From the IMG/VR virus record IMGVR_UViG_3300025860_000033, positions 1-42,358 of that record: a stretch of DNA of 42,358 bases. One strand, written 5' to 3'. The notes under the pieces were generated by a model. It did no database searches. It saw nothing but the letters and a program-made list of their open reading frames with translations, and had not been told where the DNA came from. Both the position numbers and the translations under genes were made by a program. Source of the stretch: a virus. Shown here piece by piece: positions 10,437 to 18,863 of the stretch; position 1 is the first letter of the stretch, and every line of letters begins with the position of its first letter.

Positions 10437-10443
10437 GTAAGGC
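10415..10443 (-). terminator. Rho-independent terminator of the chaperonin operon
   Basis: On the minus strand a hairpin of GCCTTAC/GTAAGGC with a six-base loop (10424-10443) is followed by a U-tract encoded by the A-run at 10416-10423. It lies 16 bases after the GroES-like gene and separates the small-gene/chaperonin operon from the packaging operon. Confidence 0.85.
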
Positions 10444-10459
10444 TGTCATACACTTTGTG

Positions 10460-11023
10460 TTATAGTGGTTTTATTATTATCTCATTAGTGTTTGACACAT
10501 ACATTACATCTCTTTCATTTAGATAAATATATTCAATTCCCTCTACTACTTTGATAGGTAAATCATAGCTGTACTCTTTGTTTACTTTTTGAGCTACTGT
10601 ATCAGATAGTCTTCTTTTAAAATTTTCTACATTAATAACAACTTCCCATCCTGGCTCAATCTCTCTTACAGATCCTCCTACCGCCAAAACTATTTGTGTA
10701 TCTGAGAAATCTACCTCTAAGTCTGTATCACCATTTGATCCAAATGATGCAGTTGGTAGATACAGTCCATTCTCAGTTAATTTATTTCTTCTCGCTGATA
10801 AAAATAAATTATTAAACAATGGCTTAATATGAGGAGGTAAAGTCTCTATTTCTAGAGACTTATTATATAACTCCTCTTTTGTATTGATCTCCTCTGATAA
10901 GACGTTATTAGTATCAAATACAAGTCCAGAGGACTCTCTTTTAGATACATCTCTGTTTCTAAAAAAATCCTTTATTCCTTCCTCTGCAGCTTCTTGCTGT
11001 TTGACATTAGATAAATCTTTCAT
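10460..11023 (-). CDS. GroES-like co-chaperonin
   Basis: A 187-residue protein. Its middle and C-terminus follow the GroES pattern: HIKPLFNNLFLS (65-76) aligns with the first GroES strand, NGLYLPT (85-91) precedes a flexible mobile-loop-like segment (92-108), QIVLAVGGSV (110-119) matches the VLAVGxG core, PGWEVVI (124-130) the VGDxVxF turn, and IYLNERDVMYV (166-176) the closing strand. An extra N-terminus of about 60 residues and an insertion near 131-160 make it larger than the roughly 97-residue bacterial GroES. A groEL gene lies in the same operon 1.5 kb upstream, so it probably caps the phage chaperonin, as T4 gp31 does for host GroEL. The call is from pattern alignment by eye. Confidence 0.68.
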   Translation of the reverse strand: MKDLSNVKQQEAAEEGIKDFFRNRDVSKRESSGLVFDTNNVLSEEINTKEELYNKSLEIETLPPHIKPLFNNLFLSARRNKLTENGLYLPTASFGSNGDTDLEVDFSDTQIVLAVGGSVREIEPGWEVVINVENFKRRLSDTVAQKVNKEYSYDLPIKVVEGIEYIYLNERDVMYVSNTNEIIIKPL

Positions 11024-11027
11024 AGGG

Positions 11028-11255
11028 CTACTGTGCTACCGATTCTTTAGCTTCAGGCTGCGCATCCGCTGATTCTACAGCATCTTCTTTAATGTGCACT
11101 GGCCTGCTCTGTTCTAAAGCCATGGCTAATTGATTAACAGCTCCTCTTGGCTGAGTATCAAGGTATTGCAATAATGCTTGTACTACTTGCATTGAAACTA
11201 CTACAGCATTAGGCTGTACCATTTCTTGTTCCTTTATTTCTACTTCCTCACTCAT
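11028..11255 (-). CDS. Small acidic hypothetical protein
   Basis: A 75-residue protein, four bases upstream of the GroES-like gene. The N-terminus is acidic, the centre is helical (VVSMQVVQALLQYLDTQPRG, about 19-38) and the tail is Glu/Ala-rich. No known motif. A TAGATTTG -7-like box on the minus strand (11288-11295) lies 33 bases upstream, so it may head a transcript containing the GroES-like gene. Confidence 0.65.
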   Translation of the reverse strand: MSEEVEIKEQEMVQPNAVVVSMQVVQALLQYLDTQPRGAVNQLAMALEQSRPVHIKEDAVESADAQPEAKESVAQ

Positions 11256-11287
11256 GTTTAATTATTTAAATATTAATATTAATTCTA

Positions 11288-11295
11288 CAAATCTA
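11288..11295 (-). promoter_or_regulatory. Possible -7 promoter box
   Basis: The minus-strand octamer TAGATTTG is identical to the -7 box at 10406-10413. No TTG lies at the expected 20-base spacing, so this is a weak candidate internal promoter before the 75-residue gene. Confidence 0.3.
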
Positions 11296-11315
11296 GTAAA
11301 TTCTATTTTAAAATC

Positions 11316-11579
11316 CTACTCTTTTCTTTTCTTTTTTTGTATCTCCTTGTAAGCATAGTATGATGCAAACATTTTAAATAGAGATGGCATATTGAAATTA
11401 GTCTTCTTATTCATAAACTCCTCCTCAGTTAAGTCTTCTTTTAGATTAAGATCTGTCAGCTTATCTCTCATAAATTCGTATGGTGAGTAAACTATCTCTT
11501 TTGCTTGCTCAAAAGATATTTCATACCTTTCTGCAATCTCTTCTATTTTTTGCTTATCTAATTTTCTAGAATTATGCAT
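11316..11579 (-). CDS. Small hypothetical protein
   Basis: An 87-residue charged, helical protein ending in a basic tail (EIQKKKRKE). It overlaps the end of the upstream 133-residue gene by eight bases, consistent with coupled translation. The segment ISFEQAKEIVYSPYEFMRD (about 21-39) is amphipathic and may mediate protein contact. No family recognised. Confidence 0.7.
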   Translation of the reverse strand: MHNSRKLDKQKIEEIAERYEISFEQAKEIVYSPYEFMRDKLTDLNLKEDLTEEEFMNKKTNFNMPSLFKMFASYYAYKEIQKKKRKE

Positions 11580-11973
11580 TGTTCTTTATATCAAAGTCAA
11601 ATATTAACTGGAATCCATCTTCAGTCATGTTTGGAACAAGCACACTATTAATCCTATTCCCTTTATCATCTTTAACTAAAACACCTTTCTTTCTAAGTGA
11701 AGTTAATAGATTATTAAAGACTTTGTGATCCATATCTCCTAATTCCTTTTTAATCTTTAATCTAGTTTTCTCGGAGAATAATAATGTGTTTATAAGCTCC
11801 GGGTTCTCTACCTCTAATGAAAACTCATACCTGTAAAATAACATTAAGCTCAATGCCTCAATCTCTTTAGGTCTAAGCTTATGGTAAGGCTTTAAGAATT
11901 CTAACCAATATCTAAATATTGACCTCTTGTCTGTGTGAATTCTCTTTATGTTTATGTTTCTTCTTGTTTGCAT
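11572..11973 (-). CDS. Possible winged-helix protein
   Basis: A 133-residue protein with helices followed by KVFNNLLTSLRKKGVLVKDD (about 85-104), which reads like the recognition helix and wing of a winged-helix fold. The start overlaps the upstream gene by 62 bases, which is long, but no better ATG is available. DNA binding is plausible but unproven. Downstream genes are coupled by short overlaps. Confidence 0.6.
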   Translation of the reverse strand: MQTRRNINIKRIHTDKRSIFRYWLEFLKPYHKLRPKEIEALSLMLFYRYEFSLEVENPELINTLLFSEKTRLKIKKELGDMDHKVFNNLLTSLRKKGVLVKDDKGNRINSVLVPNMTEDGFQLIFDFDIKNNA

Positions 11974-12205
11974 AATATTTTATTTCTACGCTAAGTGAAT
12001 AATGTTTCTCAGATTTGTCTGCCACAATAGATGTGTGTACTACATATTTTCCAGTTATCAAGACCTTATTCAAGTCTTCTATAATGTTATGTATCCTGGA
12101 GGCTTCTTTATCTACATATTTAATAGTAGATGCAGATTCTTCTTTATAGAAGAGATGTTTACCTTTCCAGTTTCTTGGGTTAAGTATATCTGCTAAAGTT
12201 ACCAT
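11912..12205 (-). CDS. Hypothetical protein
   Basis: A 97-residue protein with a mixed alpha/beta middle (about 30-75) and a Lys/His-rich tail (NKKKHKHKEN). Its start shares a base with the stop of the preceding zinc-ribbon-like gene, showing coupling. The C-terminal 20 codons overlap the next gene. No family recognised. Confidence 0.65.
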   Translation of the reverse strand: MVTLADILNPRNWKGKHLFYKEESASTIKYVDKEASRIHNIIEDLNKVLITGKYVVHTSIVADKSEKHYSLSVEIKYYANKKKHKHKENSHRQEVNI

Positions 12206-12552
12206 TAATCTAAAAAGTCTTCATTATATTTTTCTCTATAAATCTCCTTCCATTCGAATATTGTTACTGCTGTATCAATATCTGTATTTCCACAACATGT
12301 ACAGTAAGTAATGTAATCCTCTTTTGTTTGACTTCTTTCTGATGGTATCTTTATATCTTTCAAAGATAATGATAGACAAGTCTTACAATAGTCTACTCTC
12401 AATTCATCATAATCTGGCTTGCTGCTATTCTCCATAATGTTTTTTAATATTTTTAAATCAATTATTACTTCCGTGTCATACACTGGAAAAGGAGCTGCTT
12501 TGTTAGCCTTCTCTCTTCTAAGTATTTCTATTTCTAATTCTTGTGGTGTCAT
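12205..12552 (-). CDS. Zinc-ribbon-like protein
   Basis: A 115-residue protein. I chose the ATG at 12552 (MTPQELEIEIL), two bases after the groEL stop, rather than the upstream ATG that would overlap groEL. CKTC (about 64-67) and CTCCG (about 92-96) form a Cys2/Cys2-type zinc-binding pair about 25 residues apart, as in zinc ribbons. It may bind nucleic acid or protein. It is co-transcribed with groEL. Confidence 0.68.
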   Translation of the reverse strand: MTPQELEIEILRREKANKAAPFPVYDTEVIIDLKILKNIMENSSKPDYDELRVDYCKTCLSLSLKDIKIPSERSQTKEDYITYCTCCGNTDIDTAVTIFEWKEIYREKYNEDFLD

Positions 12553-12554
12553 TT

Positions 12555-14314
<1,760 letters not shown>

Positions 14315-14316
14315 AC

Positions 14317-14736
14317 TTATACTATATTTAATTGTTTTAATAACCTTTTAAGTTCTGATTTGTTTTTTACTGGCACTACCGCTACATCAAATAACATGCT
14401 ACCTTCTTTCTTTCTTATCGTAACAGAGTTACTAGGTGTAACCAAAGAAAAATTATACCATAAAGAAATATTAGTTTCTGGTAAATCATAAACTAGACCA
14501 TTAACGTGTTTAAACCCTAAAGACTCTATATCTTCTCTGTCTAGGTATTTTACTCTTACTAGTTGTCTCCCCCTGGCTATCTCATATAATAAAGTAGAGC
14601 TATCATAATCTCCTGTTAAATCATCCCATTTATCTAAAGTAGCAGGGTTGTATTTAGTTTTACTCCCCATTTCTAACATCTCATACTCAAACCCTACATG
14701 AAACTCCTCTATCTCTGGTGTATAGTACTTGCTCAT
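14317..14736 (-). CDS. Hypothetical protein of a Bacteroidota phage/prophage type
   Basis: A 139-residue soluble protein. The N-terminus (YYTPEIEEFHVGFEYE, about 4-19) and the segment SLGFKHVNGLVYDL (about 71-84) resemble small hypothetical proteins common in Bacteroidota phages and prophages; the resemblance is from memory. The end, LKRLLKQLNIV, is basic and helical. Its start overlaps the upstream stop by one base, so expression is coupled. No enzymatic motif. Confidence 0.68.
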   Translation of the reverse strand: MSKYYTPEIEEFHVGFEYEMLEMGSKTKYNPATLDKWDDLTGDYDSSTLLYEIARGRQLVRVKYLDREDIESLGFKHVNGLVYDLPETNISLWYNFSLVTPSNSVTIRKKEGSMLFDVAVVPVKNKSELKRLLKQLNIV

Positions 14737-14918
14737 TATATTGTTGTCAATTGTTTAACTAGATATTTGTTACTTATATTTGCCTCCACGTAGACTGTTC
14801 CATTTACTATAAATGCCTCTTTAGGCCCATAACCAAAATCTACATGTATTACAGTTCCGTAGTTTCTTAAGAACTCTATCACTGAATCTTCTAACATTAC
14901 AAACATATTCTCTACCAT
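14736..14918 (-). CDS. Small hypothetical protein
   Basis: A 60-residue protein beginning MVENMFVMLEDSVIEFLRNYG and continuing with short beta-strand sequence (VIHVDFGYGPKEAFIV). It overlaps its upstream neighbour by seven bases and the downstream start by one, so it belongs to a coupled cluster. No family recognised. Confidence 0.6.
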   Translation of the reverse strand: MVENMFVMLEDSVIEFLRNYGTVIHVDFGYGPKEAFIVNGTVYVEANISNKYLVKQLTTI

Positions 14919-15103
14919 TTTAATTTTCTTCTATTACAAGTTTTATTTGCTTCCTCATCGTATTTAAGCTTAGCTTCATTAAACGCATCTTCTGCAAGTA
15001 TTATGTTTTTTAGCATGTCATTAATCTTTTCCATATTATACTCAGCAGCATACCCAGCACTTGTGTTAGCTTTAATAATTTGATCTCTTAATCCTTCTCC
15101 CAT
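14912..15103 (-). CDS. Small helical protein with NRRKLKW tail
   Basis: A 63-residue, largely alpha-helical protein (EKINDMLKNIILAEDAFNEA, about 24-43). It ends NRRKLKW, a basic-hydrophobic tail also found with small changes on otherwise unrelated small proteins in this window. It overlaps the upstream gene by 16 bases and the downstream one by seven. Function unknown; the shared tail may be a localisation or packaging signal. Confidence 0.65.
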   Translation of the reverse strand: MGEGLRDQIIKANTSAGYAAEYNMEKINDMLKNIILAEDAFNEAKLKYDEEANKTCNRRKLKW

Positions 15104-15267
15104 CTTAGTTTTCTTTTAGTAATTGTTTTAACCTCAAGAGGAGTGACTTCAAAAGGATCAACTCCAAACATTATGTTTTTCTCCATAGCTTCATGAAATA
15201 ATTTTGCTCCAGCTAAACTTGTTGATATTTTAAAATTTTTTAATTTTTTTCTATTGTATGTAGTCAT
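15088..15267 (-). CDS. Small protein with KRKLRW near the C-terminus
   Basis: A 59-residue protein whose start (MTTYNRKKLKNFK) overlaps the previous stop by one base. The middle (SLAGAKLFHEAMEKNIMFGV) is amphipathic. Near the end is TKRKLRW, the shared basic-hydrophobic tail, followed by three extra residues where the frame runs into the next gene. Function unknown. Confidence 0.62.
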   Translation of the reverse strand: MTTYNRKKLKNFKISTSLAGAKLFHEAMEKNIMFGVDPFEVTPLEVKTITKRKLRWEKD

Positions 15268-15485
15268 TACCAGTTACCCTCCGGGCAGTTTGTTATTAAT
15301 GATCTAGTTTTAGCAGGAAGTGGACATCCACATTTTCCGCATCTATCTTTAGGTGTTTTATGAGGACATCCATTACAGATAGTTCTCCTTGCTTGAAACA
15401 CCTCTTCATCTTTCTCGTCTGATAAACCTAACTTGGATTTAACTAAGTTAGAATATCCGTTAACTATTTCTTTAAATCTACTCAT
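15267..15485 (-). CDS. Cysteine-rich zinc-binding protein, DUF6171-like
   Basis: A 72-residue protein. An N-terminal helix (1-30) is followed by a compact Cys cluster: CNGCPHK (37-43), CGKCGCPLPAKTRS (49-62) and NCPEGNW at the end. This Cys pattern with CPLPAKTR and a final CPxGxW matches the short zinc-binding DUF6171-type family seen in many phages (recalled, not searched). It probably binds one zinc and interacts with protein or nucleic acid. Coupled by overlap to the membrane-protein gene upstream. Confidence 0.72.
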   Translation of the reverse strand: MSRFKEIVNGYSNLVKSKLGLSDEKDEEVFQARRTICNGCPHKTPKDRCGKCGCPLPAKTRSLITNCPEGNW

Positions 15486-15714
15486 CTTTATTTTCTTCTA
15501 GGTCTAGTATTGTTTCGTATAATAGTATGATTGTGCGCCAAACCCATCTTAAGAATAAAAGCAATGTAAGTAAAGTACATAAGCTAAATAGTATTCTAAA
15601 AAAAAGTTCAGTGTTTGTAATTAAAATTGAAAGCCATGCAATGGCAACAAGTAGAATTACTACTGTTTTTATTAATGCTCTATATTTTGCTGTCATGTTT
15701 TTATTCATCATCAT
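15478..15714 (-). CDS. Small two-helix membrane protein
   Basis: A 78-residue protein with two hydrophobic segments (about 13-33, KTVVILLVAIAWLSILI, and about 37-58, LFFRILFSLCTLLTLLLF), a basic turn and an acidic cytoplasmic-type tail (DLEENKDE). It overlaps both neighbours. Small inner-membrane proteins in a late phage operon can be lysis-related (holin/antiholin), but no lysin is adjacent, so that is only a possibility. Confidence 0.65.
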   Translation of the reverse strand: MMMNKNMTAKYRALIKTVVILLVAIAWLSILITNTELFFRILFSLCTLLTLLLFLRWVWRTIILLYETILDLEENKDE

Positions 15715-16000
15715 CTATTCCTTCACCCGAGTCTAGTTCCAAATCTATGAACTCCTCAGCTATTATTCTTCCATCTGAATCTAAATTATATCCAACTTGA
15801 CTGAAATAATGTCTAAATGCTGCTGCTACATCATCAGCACTCTTTAATCTTTCTCCATAAATGAAGAATCCCTGATCAGTAACCTTTATAACTTCTTTGA
15901 CATTCCCTTCTTCATCATCTATCTGGAAAGTTATTGTATTTTCATCTATATCCTCATCACCTCTAAATTCTAAGAAGTCACTTTCTTCATCTTCACTCAT
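15701..16000 (-). CDS. Acidic hypothetical protein
   Basis: A 99-residue, strongly acidic protein with acidic ends (SEDEESDF and GEGIDDDE) and a beta-type centre (TDQGFFIYGERLKSADDVAAAFRH, about 42-65). It overlaps the next gene by 14 bases and the previous one by four. No known family. Confidence 0.65.
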   Translation of the reverse strand: MSEDEESDFLEFRGDEDIDENTITFQIDDEEGNVKEVIKVTDQGFFIYGERLKSADDVAAAFRHYFSQVGYNLDSDGRIIAEEFIDLELDSGEGIDDDE

Positions 16001-16236
16001 ACGTATTTATCTATTGGTTTAACTGATACATAAACCCCAAGTCCAGTAATAAATAATTCATTCTTATTGTAATCTACTCTTCCCAGGTTCATTCCCCTTA
16101 ATTCTAGCGTTACTTCTTTTATGATGGAATCTGCCGCGTATAGGATAAGAAAGTCATCATCTCTACCTGCAGCTTCTTCTACATGCTGAACTATCTTCTC
16201 TTGAAGATTATTCGTGTTCTTCAGTACTATCTCCAT
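15997..16236 (-). CDS. Hypothetical protein
   Basis: A 79-residue protein with helices in the first half (NNLQEKIVQHVEEAAGRDDD) and short strands at the end (ELFITGLGVYVSVKP). Start overlaps the upstream gene by 29 bases; stop overlaps the next start by four. No family recognised. Confidence 0.62.
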   Translation of the reverse strand: MEIVLKNTNNLQEKIVQHVEEAAGRDDDFLILYAADSIIKEVTLELRGMNLGRVDYNKNELFITGLGVYVSVKPIDKYV

Positions 16237-16498
16237 TGTCGTATGAATTATATAAGTTTAATTTTTGACTAATCTCTGTAACTATTTCTAATCCTAAGTC
16301 TGATATCTCAGCATTTACTTCATCATAAGTATATAGCCCTTTCTCTAATCCATATGCAACTCTAAGTTGAACTGCATCTCTTTGAGCTCTTGACAATGAA
16401 CTTGATTTGTGTACAATTAATGCATGGTGCTTAAGTAGTATTTCTTTCTTCATGTGAAATACTCTACCCAATGTTGGAGTTAATCTAGGTCTTTTCAT
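16208..16498 (-). CDS. Helical hypothetical protein
   Basis: A 96-residue protein. An in-frame ATG at 16684 would extend it through a terminator and an RNA locus; I chose MKRPRLTPTLGR at 16498, which lies after the terminator and after a TATATTTG -7-like box (16523-16530, minus). It is basic at the N-terminus, helical in the middle (SLSRAQRDAVQLRVAYGLEK, about 44-63) and acidic at the end. It heads the long small-gene/groEL operon. Function unknown. Confidence 0.65.
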   Translation of the reverse strand: MKRPRLTPTLGRVFHMKKEILLKHHALIVHKSSSLSRAQRDAVQLRVAYGLEKGLYTYDEVNAEISDLGLEIVTEISQKLNLYNSYDNGDSTEEHE

Positions 16499-16522
16499 AT
16501 ATATTATGTGTTTATAGTCATC

Positions 16523-16530
16523 CAAATATA
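16523..16530 (-). promoter_or_regulatory. Possible -7 box of the small-gene/groEL operon
   Basis: Minus-strand TATATTTG fits TAnnTTTG and lies 24 bases before the ATG at 16498, just after a terminator. The 20-base-upstream position holds TTT rather than TTG, so the -33 element is imperfect. Confidence 0.4.
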
Positions 16531-16561
16531 GTGCTTTATTTTGAATAAAAAAACTTTTACG

Positions 16562-16598
16562 CAAAAAAAATACCTTACCGAATATATCAGTAAGGTAT
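16562..16598 (-). terminator. Terminator of the 16.6-16.9 kb RNA locus
   Basis: On the minus strand a hairpin TACCTTAC/GTAAGGTA (16571-16578 with 16590-16597, 11-base loop) is followed by eight U residues encoded by the A-run at 16563-16570. It resembles the terminator at 10.4 kb. Confidence 0.85.
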
Positions 16599-16935
16599 GA
16601 AACACAATTATTAAAACACTTAAAACAACTTATATAAATCTTTTCCTTTATTAAATAAAGGGTATAATTATCCCTATCCAGCAAGAGTTTGCTAGATTAG
16701 AATGGAAAATTACTAATCCATCCACTTTAACCTTTATACTTTTTGTAAGTCTGTTCACATGACCCACTCGGGTGGCTTTACCTGCCTTATTTATCCCGAC
16801 ACTTACAAAGTATTCAAAAGGTCTTTTTCGAACCTACCGGAGAAACTATCAGCTATATAGGAAGCTTACCAATCCGATGTCTAAGTTCCTCCCGTTAGGT
16901 CCAGAACTGTAATAGTGAGGTAACACTATGATTCT
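16599..16935 (-). ncRNA. Free-standing structured RNA locus with own promoter and terminator
   Basis: About 340 bases without a supportable ORF, bounded upstream by a perfect promoter match and downstream by a strong terminator. The plus-strand coordinates show hairpins GATTAG/CTAATC (around 16695-16718), a helix-closed 74-base unit (16738-16811), AGGT/ACCT around 16817-16838, and CTTA/TAAG near 16865-16885. A T-arm-like GGTTCGAA occurs on the minus strand near 16830. The transcript would be about 370 nt. It is either one ornate RNA or several units processed from one precursor. Confidence 0.6.
16738..16811 (-). ncRNA. Helix-closed 74-nt RNA unit
   Basis: The ends pair as ACTT-(TT)-TGTAAGT (16738-16750) with ACTTACAAAGT (16801-16811), eleven base pairs with a two-base bulge. 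Inside is the hairpin CCCAC-TCGG-GTGGC (around 16763-16775). tRNA-sized but without a cloverleaf. GTAAGT/ACTTAC also closes a unit at 20.83-20.90 kb. Confidence 0.5.
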
Positions 16936-16938
16936 TTG

Positions 16939-16969
16939 CAAAGATAAACTATTTATTTGTTGAATGCAA
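16939..16969 (-). promoter_or_regulatory. Bacteroidota-type promoter of the RNA locus
   Basis: On the minus strand TTG (16967-16969), exactly 20 bases, then TATCTTTG (16939-16946) form a perfect TTG-N20-TAnnTTTG match. Transcription would start near 16932 and run through the RNA locus to the terminator at 16562. Confidence 0.68.
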
Positions 16970-16996
16970 GTTTTGCTATCATACAAAAATGTTATA

Positions 16997-17233
16997 CTAG
17001 TTTCTCCATAGTATTGCAATTGCAATAAAGAATAAACAGAATTGAATTTGAGATATCTCAATATCTTCAGTTTCACCAGAATCTTCCTCAGCTACAGTGT
17101 ATGTAGTTTTCTCATAAGAACTACCTACCAGTATTCCTGAGAAGGTAAGAACCTTTATTGTTGCTCCAGTTACAATTGCTATTATTACTGCAACGAATGC
17201 TATTAATATTGTTAATGTTAATAATAAATTCAT
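16997..17233 (-). CDS. Small membrane protein
   Basis: A 78-residue protein with an N-terminal hydrophobic helix (LLLTLTILIAFVAVIIAIV, about 3-21), an acidic linker (EEDSGETEDIE) and a second short hydrophobic segment (FCLFFIAIAIL) near the C-terminus. It overlaps the upstream stop by four bases and is the last gene before the RNA locus promoter. Function unknown. Confidence 0.6.
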   Translation of the reverse strand: MNLLLTLTILIAFVAVIIAIVTGATIKVLTFSGILVGSSYEKTTYTVAEEDSGETEDIEISQIQFCLFFIAIAILWRN

Positions 17234-17604
17234 AATTTTAATTTTCTTTTTTTAATTTTAACTCCTTTTGCATTTTGCATCTTCCCAACTACCATTTTAG
17301 TCATCTTATTGAGTGTACCTAATAAATCTTCAAGTTCCTCAATAGTATATTCTTTAGTACGACTTATTGATACTATATCTGATTCATCCCATGAATATTG
17401 ATTGATAGCATACGTGTTAGGAACAGTACCTGAATGTGTTCCATCAGTAGTAAGCAGATTTAGATTTGTTGTTGATCCATCAGGGAGATGAATGTAGCCT
17501 TGTAAAGAAGATTCATTTCCTGTTGTTTGATGGCTATGTCCATAAGCAACATTATATTTATCATTGGGATGCATTGATTCTAGTATTGAATTTTCATCAT
17601 TCAT
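17230..17604 (-). CDS. Hypothetical protein with KKRKLKL tail
   Basis: A 124-residue soluble protein, Asn/Ser/Thr-rich in the first half (YGHSHQTTGNESSLQG), helical from 80 to 110 (YTIEELEDLLGTLNKM). It ends VKIKKRKLKL, the shared basic-hydrophobic tail. Starts within eight bases of the upstream stop. Function unknown. Confidence 0.68.
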   Translation of the reverse strand: MNDENSILESMHPNDKYNVAYGHSHQTTGNESSLQGYIHLPDGSTTNLNLLTTDGTHSGTVPNTYAINQYSWDESDIVSISRTKEYTIEELEDLLGTLNKMTKMVVGKMQNAKGVKIKKRKLKL

Positions 17605-17815
17605 TTTCTATTGTTTTATTTATTATTTGTTTAAAATGATCAAAGCTATCTATGAAGTTATCATACTCTACAGTTTGTTCATTCTTTATTCTGAATAGAT
17701 TTAAAAATATCTTTTCAACAGTAATGAATCTACCAAATCCTTTACTCTTTCTGTAGGAGTCAGTAGATTCACTATATTCAAATCCTTTTTCTTTTAAGAA
17801 AGATTTAAATCCCAC
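17597..17815 (-). CDS. Small hypothetical protein
   Basis: A 72-residue basic protein (MGFKSFLKEKGFEYSES, then SFDHFKQIINKTIENE at the end) of mixed strand/helix character. It starts five bases after the 58-residue gene upstream and overlaps the next gene by eight. No family recognised. Confidence 0.62.
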   Translation of the reverse strand: MGFKSFLKEKGFEYSESTDSYRKSKGFGRFITVEKIFLNLFRIKNEQTVEYDNFIDSFDHFKQIINKTIENE

Positions 17816-17820
17816 TTAGA

Positions 17821-17997
17821 TTAGTGTGTCATTTCTTTGTAGTTTGCTACATCATCCGCCTTCTCCGTGAAGTGTCTTATTTCTTCTATCCTGAATTCAA
17901 ATGTTTCTTTAGCTGTTTCAATTGTCATTACAGTGTACTCATCATCTACACCTCTTTTCTTTACATTCTTGAACTTGAAATCTTTTACTTTTAACAT
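17821..17997 (-). CDS. Small hypothetical protein
   Basis: A 58-residue charged protein starting MLKVKDFKFKNVKKRG and ending ANYKEMTH. It reads like a short beta-sheet (EYTVMTIETAKETFEFRIEE) followed by a helix. Tight spacing with both neighbours supports it as a real gene. Function unknown. Confidence 0.6.
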   Translation of the reverse strand: MLKVKDFKFKNVKKRGVDDEYTVMTIETAKETFEFRIEEIRHFTEKADDVANYKEMTH

Positions 17998-18006
17998 GCT
18001 TTATAT

Positions 18007-18147
18007 TTAATTGGTTATTATATTATAAATTATATAGATGACTAGTGCTAGGAAGGTTGTTAAACTTATTGTTCTAGGTATGTACATATTCTCTACCCTT
18101 ACAATAGCTCCCCAAAAATACATTATAGTTCCTATTAATTTATTCAT
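18007..18147 (-). CDS. Small single-pass membrane protein
   Basis: A 46-residue protein starting MNKLIGTIMYFWGAIVRV with a hydrophobic C-terminal helix (SLTTFLALVIYIIYNII, about 28-44). It is the first gene of the leftward block. A TACATTTG -7-like box on the minus strand lies ten bases before its ATG, implying a very short leader. Function unknown. Confidence 0.58.
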   Translation of the reverse strand: MNKLIGTIMYFWGAIVRVENMYIPRTISLTTFLALVIYIIYNIITN

Positions 18148-18156
18148 TGTTTGAAT

Positions 18157-18164
18157 CAAATGTA
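18157..18164 (-). promoter_or_regulatory. -7-like box of the leftward block
   Basis: Minus-strand TACATTTG fits TAnnTTTG. The -33 region is a T-tract without TTG, so it may need a phage factor. The transcript would be almost leaderless for the gene starting at 18147. Confidence 0.42.
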
Positions 18165-18481
18165 AGAATAATATCTTGGATAAAAAAATTTTTTAATTTT
18201 TATTTTTTTTTTGAATTTTTTTGAACTGATAGTTAAGTGCTGGATATTAGCTATCAACACCCCCCATTGAAAAAAAAATTGGGTTATGGGGTGGCAGTTT
18301 TGTGAGCAGGAAGTAATCTTGTTTCATTATTTCACTTATCAGCTCATTATTTCATTCACATCAAATGATCTCACTACGTTCGATGGAATCACATTCAATC
18401 ACCATTTTTAAGTATTGGGAATGTACTCTAACAACACGTGTTGGGGGTATTGCATTCTCTAACCTCATTAAAACTATTGAT
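18165..18481. other. Divergent intergenic region between the two transcription blocks
   Basis: About 310 bases separate leftward and rightward genes. It holds long A/T tracts (18184-18228) and a hairpin CACCCC/GGGGTG (18258-18263 with 18288-18293) enclosing an A-run. This is the expected place for early promoters and perhaps a replication origin; neither can be fixed from sequence alone. An ORF from 18365 runs through it, but I place that gene's start at 18482. Confidence 0.5.
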
Positions 18482-18727
18482 ATGAGTAATGACACTAAGG
18501 TAGCTACGCCTAAAGTAGCAATTAGCAAGAAGAGGTTTAATTACCTATTTGGGTGTTTCATGTGTGTAGTCACGTTTGTGATTTGGTGCATTGGAATGTT
18601 TATGCTTATTCTTTCTGTCCAAGAAGATAACAGCACATTAGTGTTATGCTATGGTGCATTCACTTTAAATTGGACAGCTTTCACTGGATTAACCTTTTGG
18701 GCAACTCCAAGTAAGGAAGAGTCTTAA
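18482..18727 (+). CDS. Small two-pass membrane protein
   Basis: An 81-residue protein from MSNDTKVATPKVAISKKR. Two hydrophobic segments (about 22-45, FGCFMCVVTFVIWCIGMFMLI, and about 52-73) follow the basic N-terminus. An in-frame ATG lies 39 codons upstream, but that extension is low-complexity and the downstream start has an A/T-rich leader. First gene of the rightward block; possibly an early host-envelope modifier, by position only. Confidence 0.55.
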   Translation: MSNDTKVATPKVAISKKRFNYLFGCFMCVVTFVIWCIGMFMLILSVQEDNSTLVLCYGAFTLNWTAFTGLTFWATPSKEES

Positions 18728-18745
18728 TTTGAGCTTGGAGATGTT

Positions 18746-18828
18746 AGTTACCTATGTAGGTAACTCGCTCCGCTCGTTAGGAATTTTCTTTAATTACCTT
18801 TTTTAATTATTGGGATTAGTTATCCCAA
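18746..18828 (+). promoter_or_regulatory. Duplicated leader element, copy 1
   Basis: A hairpin AGTTACCT/AGGTAACT (18746-18753 with 18758-18765), then ACTCGCTCCGCTCG (18763-18776), then an AT-rich stretch and a second hairpin TTGGGAT/ATCCCAA (18810-18816 with 18822-18828). The same order occurs before the paralogous gene at 19817, so it is probably a shared control element. Confidence 0.55.
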
Positions 18829-18863
18829 ACCTTAATTACTAACATCTTAAAAACTTAATCAAG

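Noticed and set aside
16499-16684. N-terminal extension of the gene at 16208
   Set aside because: The extension would translate through a terminator and the 3' end of an RNA locus; MKRPRL at 16498 is the better start.
16849-17076. Minus-strand ORF of 75 codons
   Set aside because: Overlaps the small membrane protein gene in another frame and the RNA promoter.
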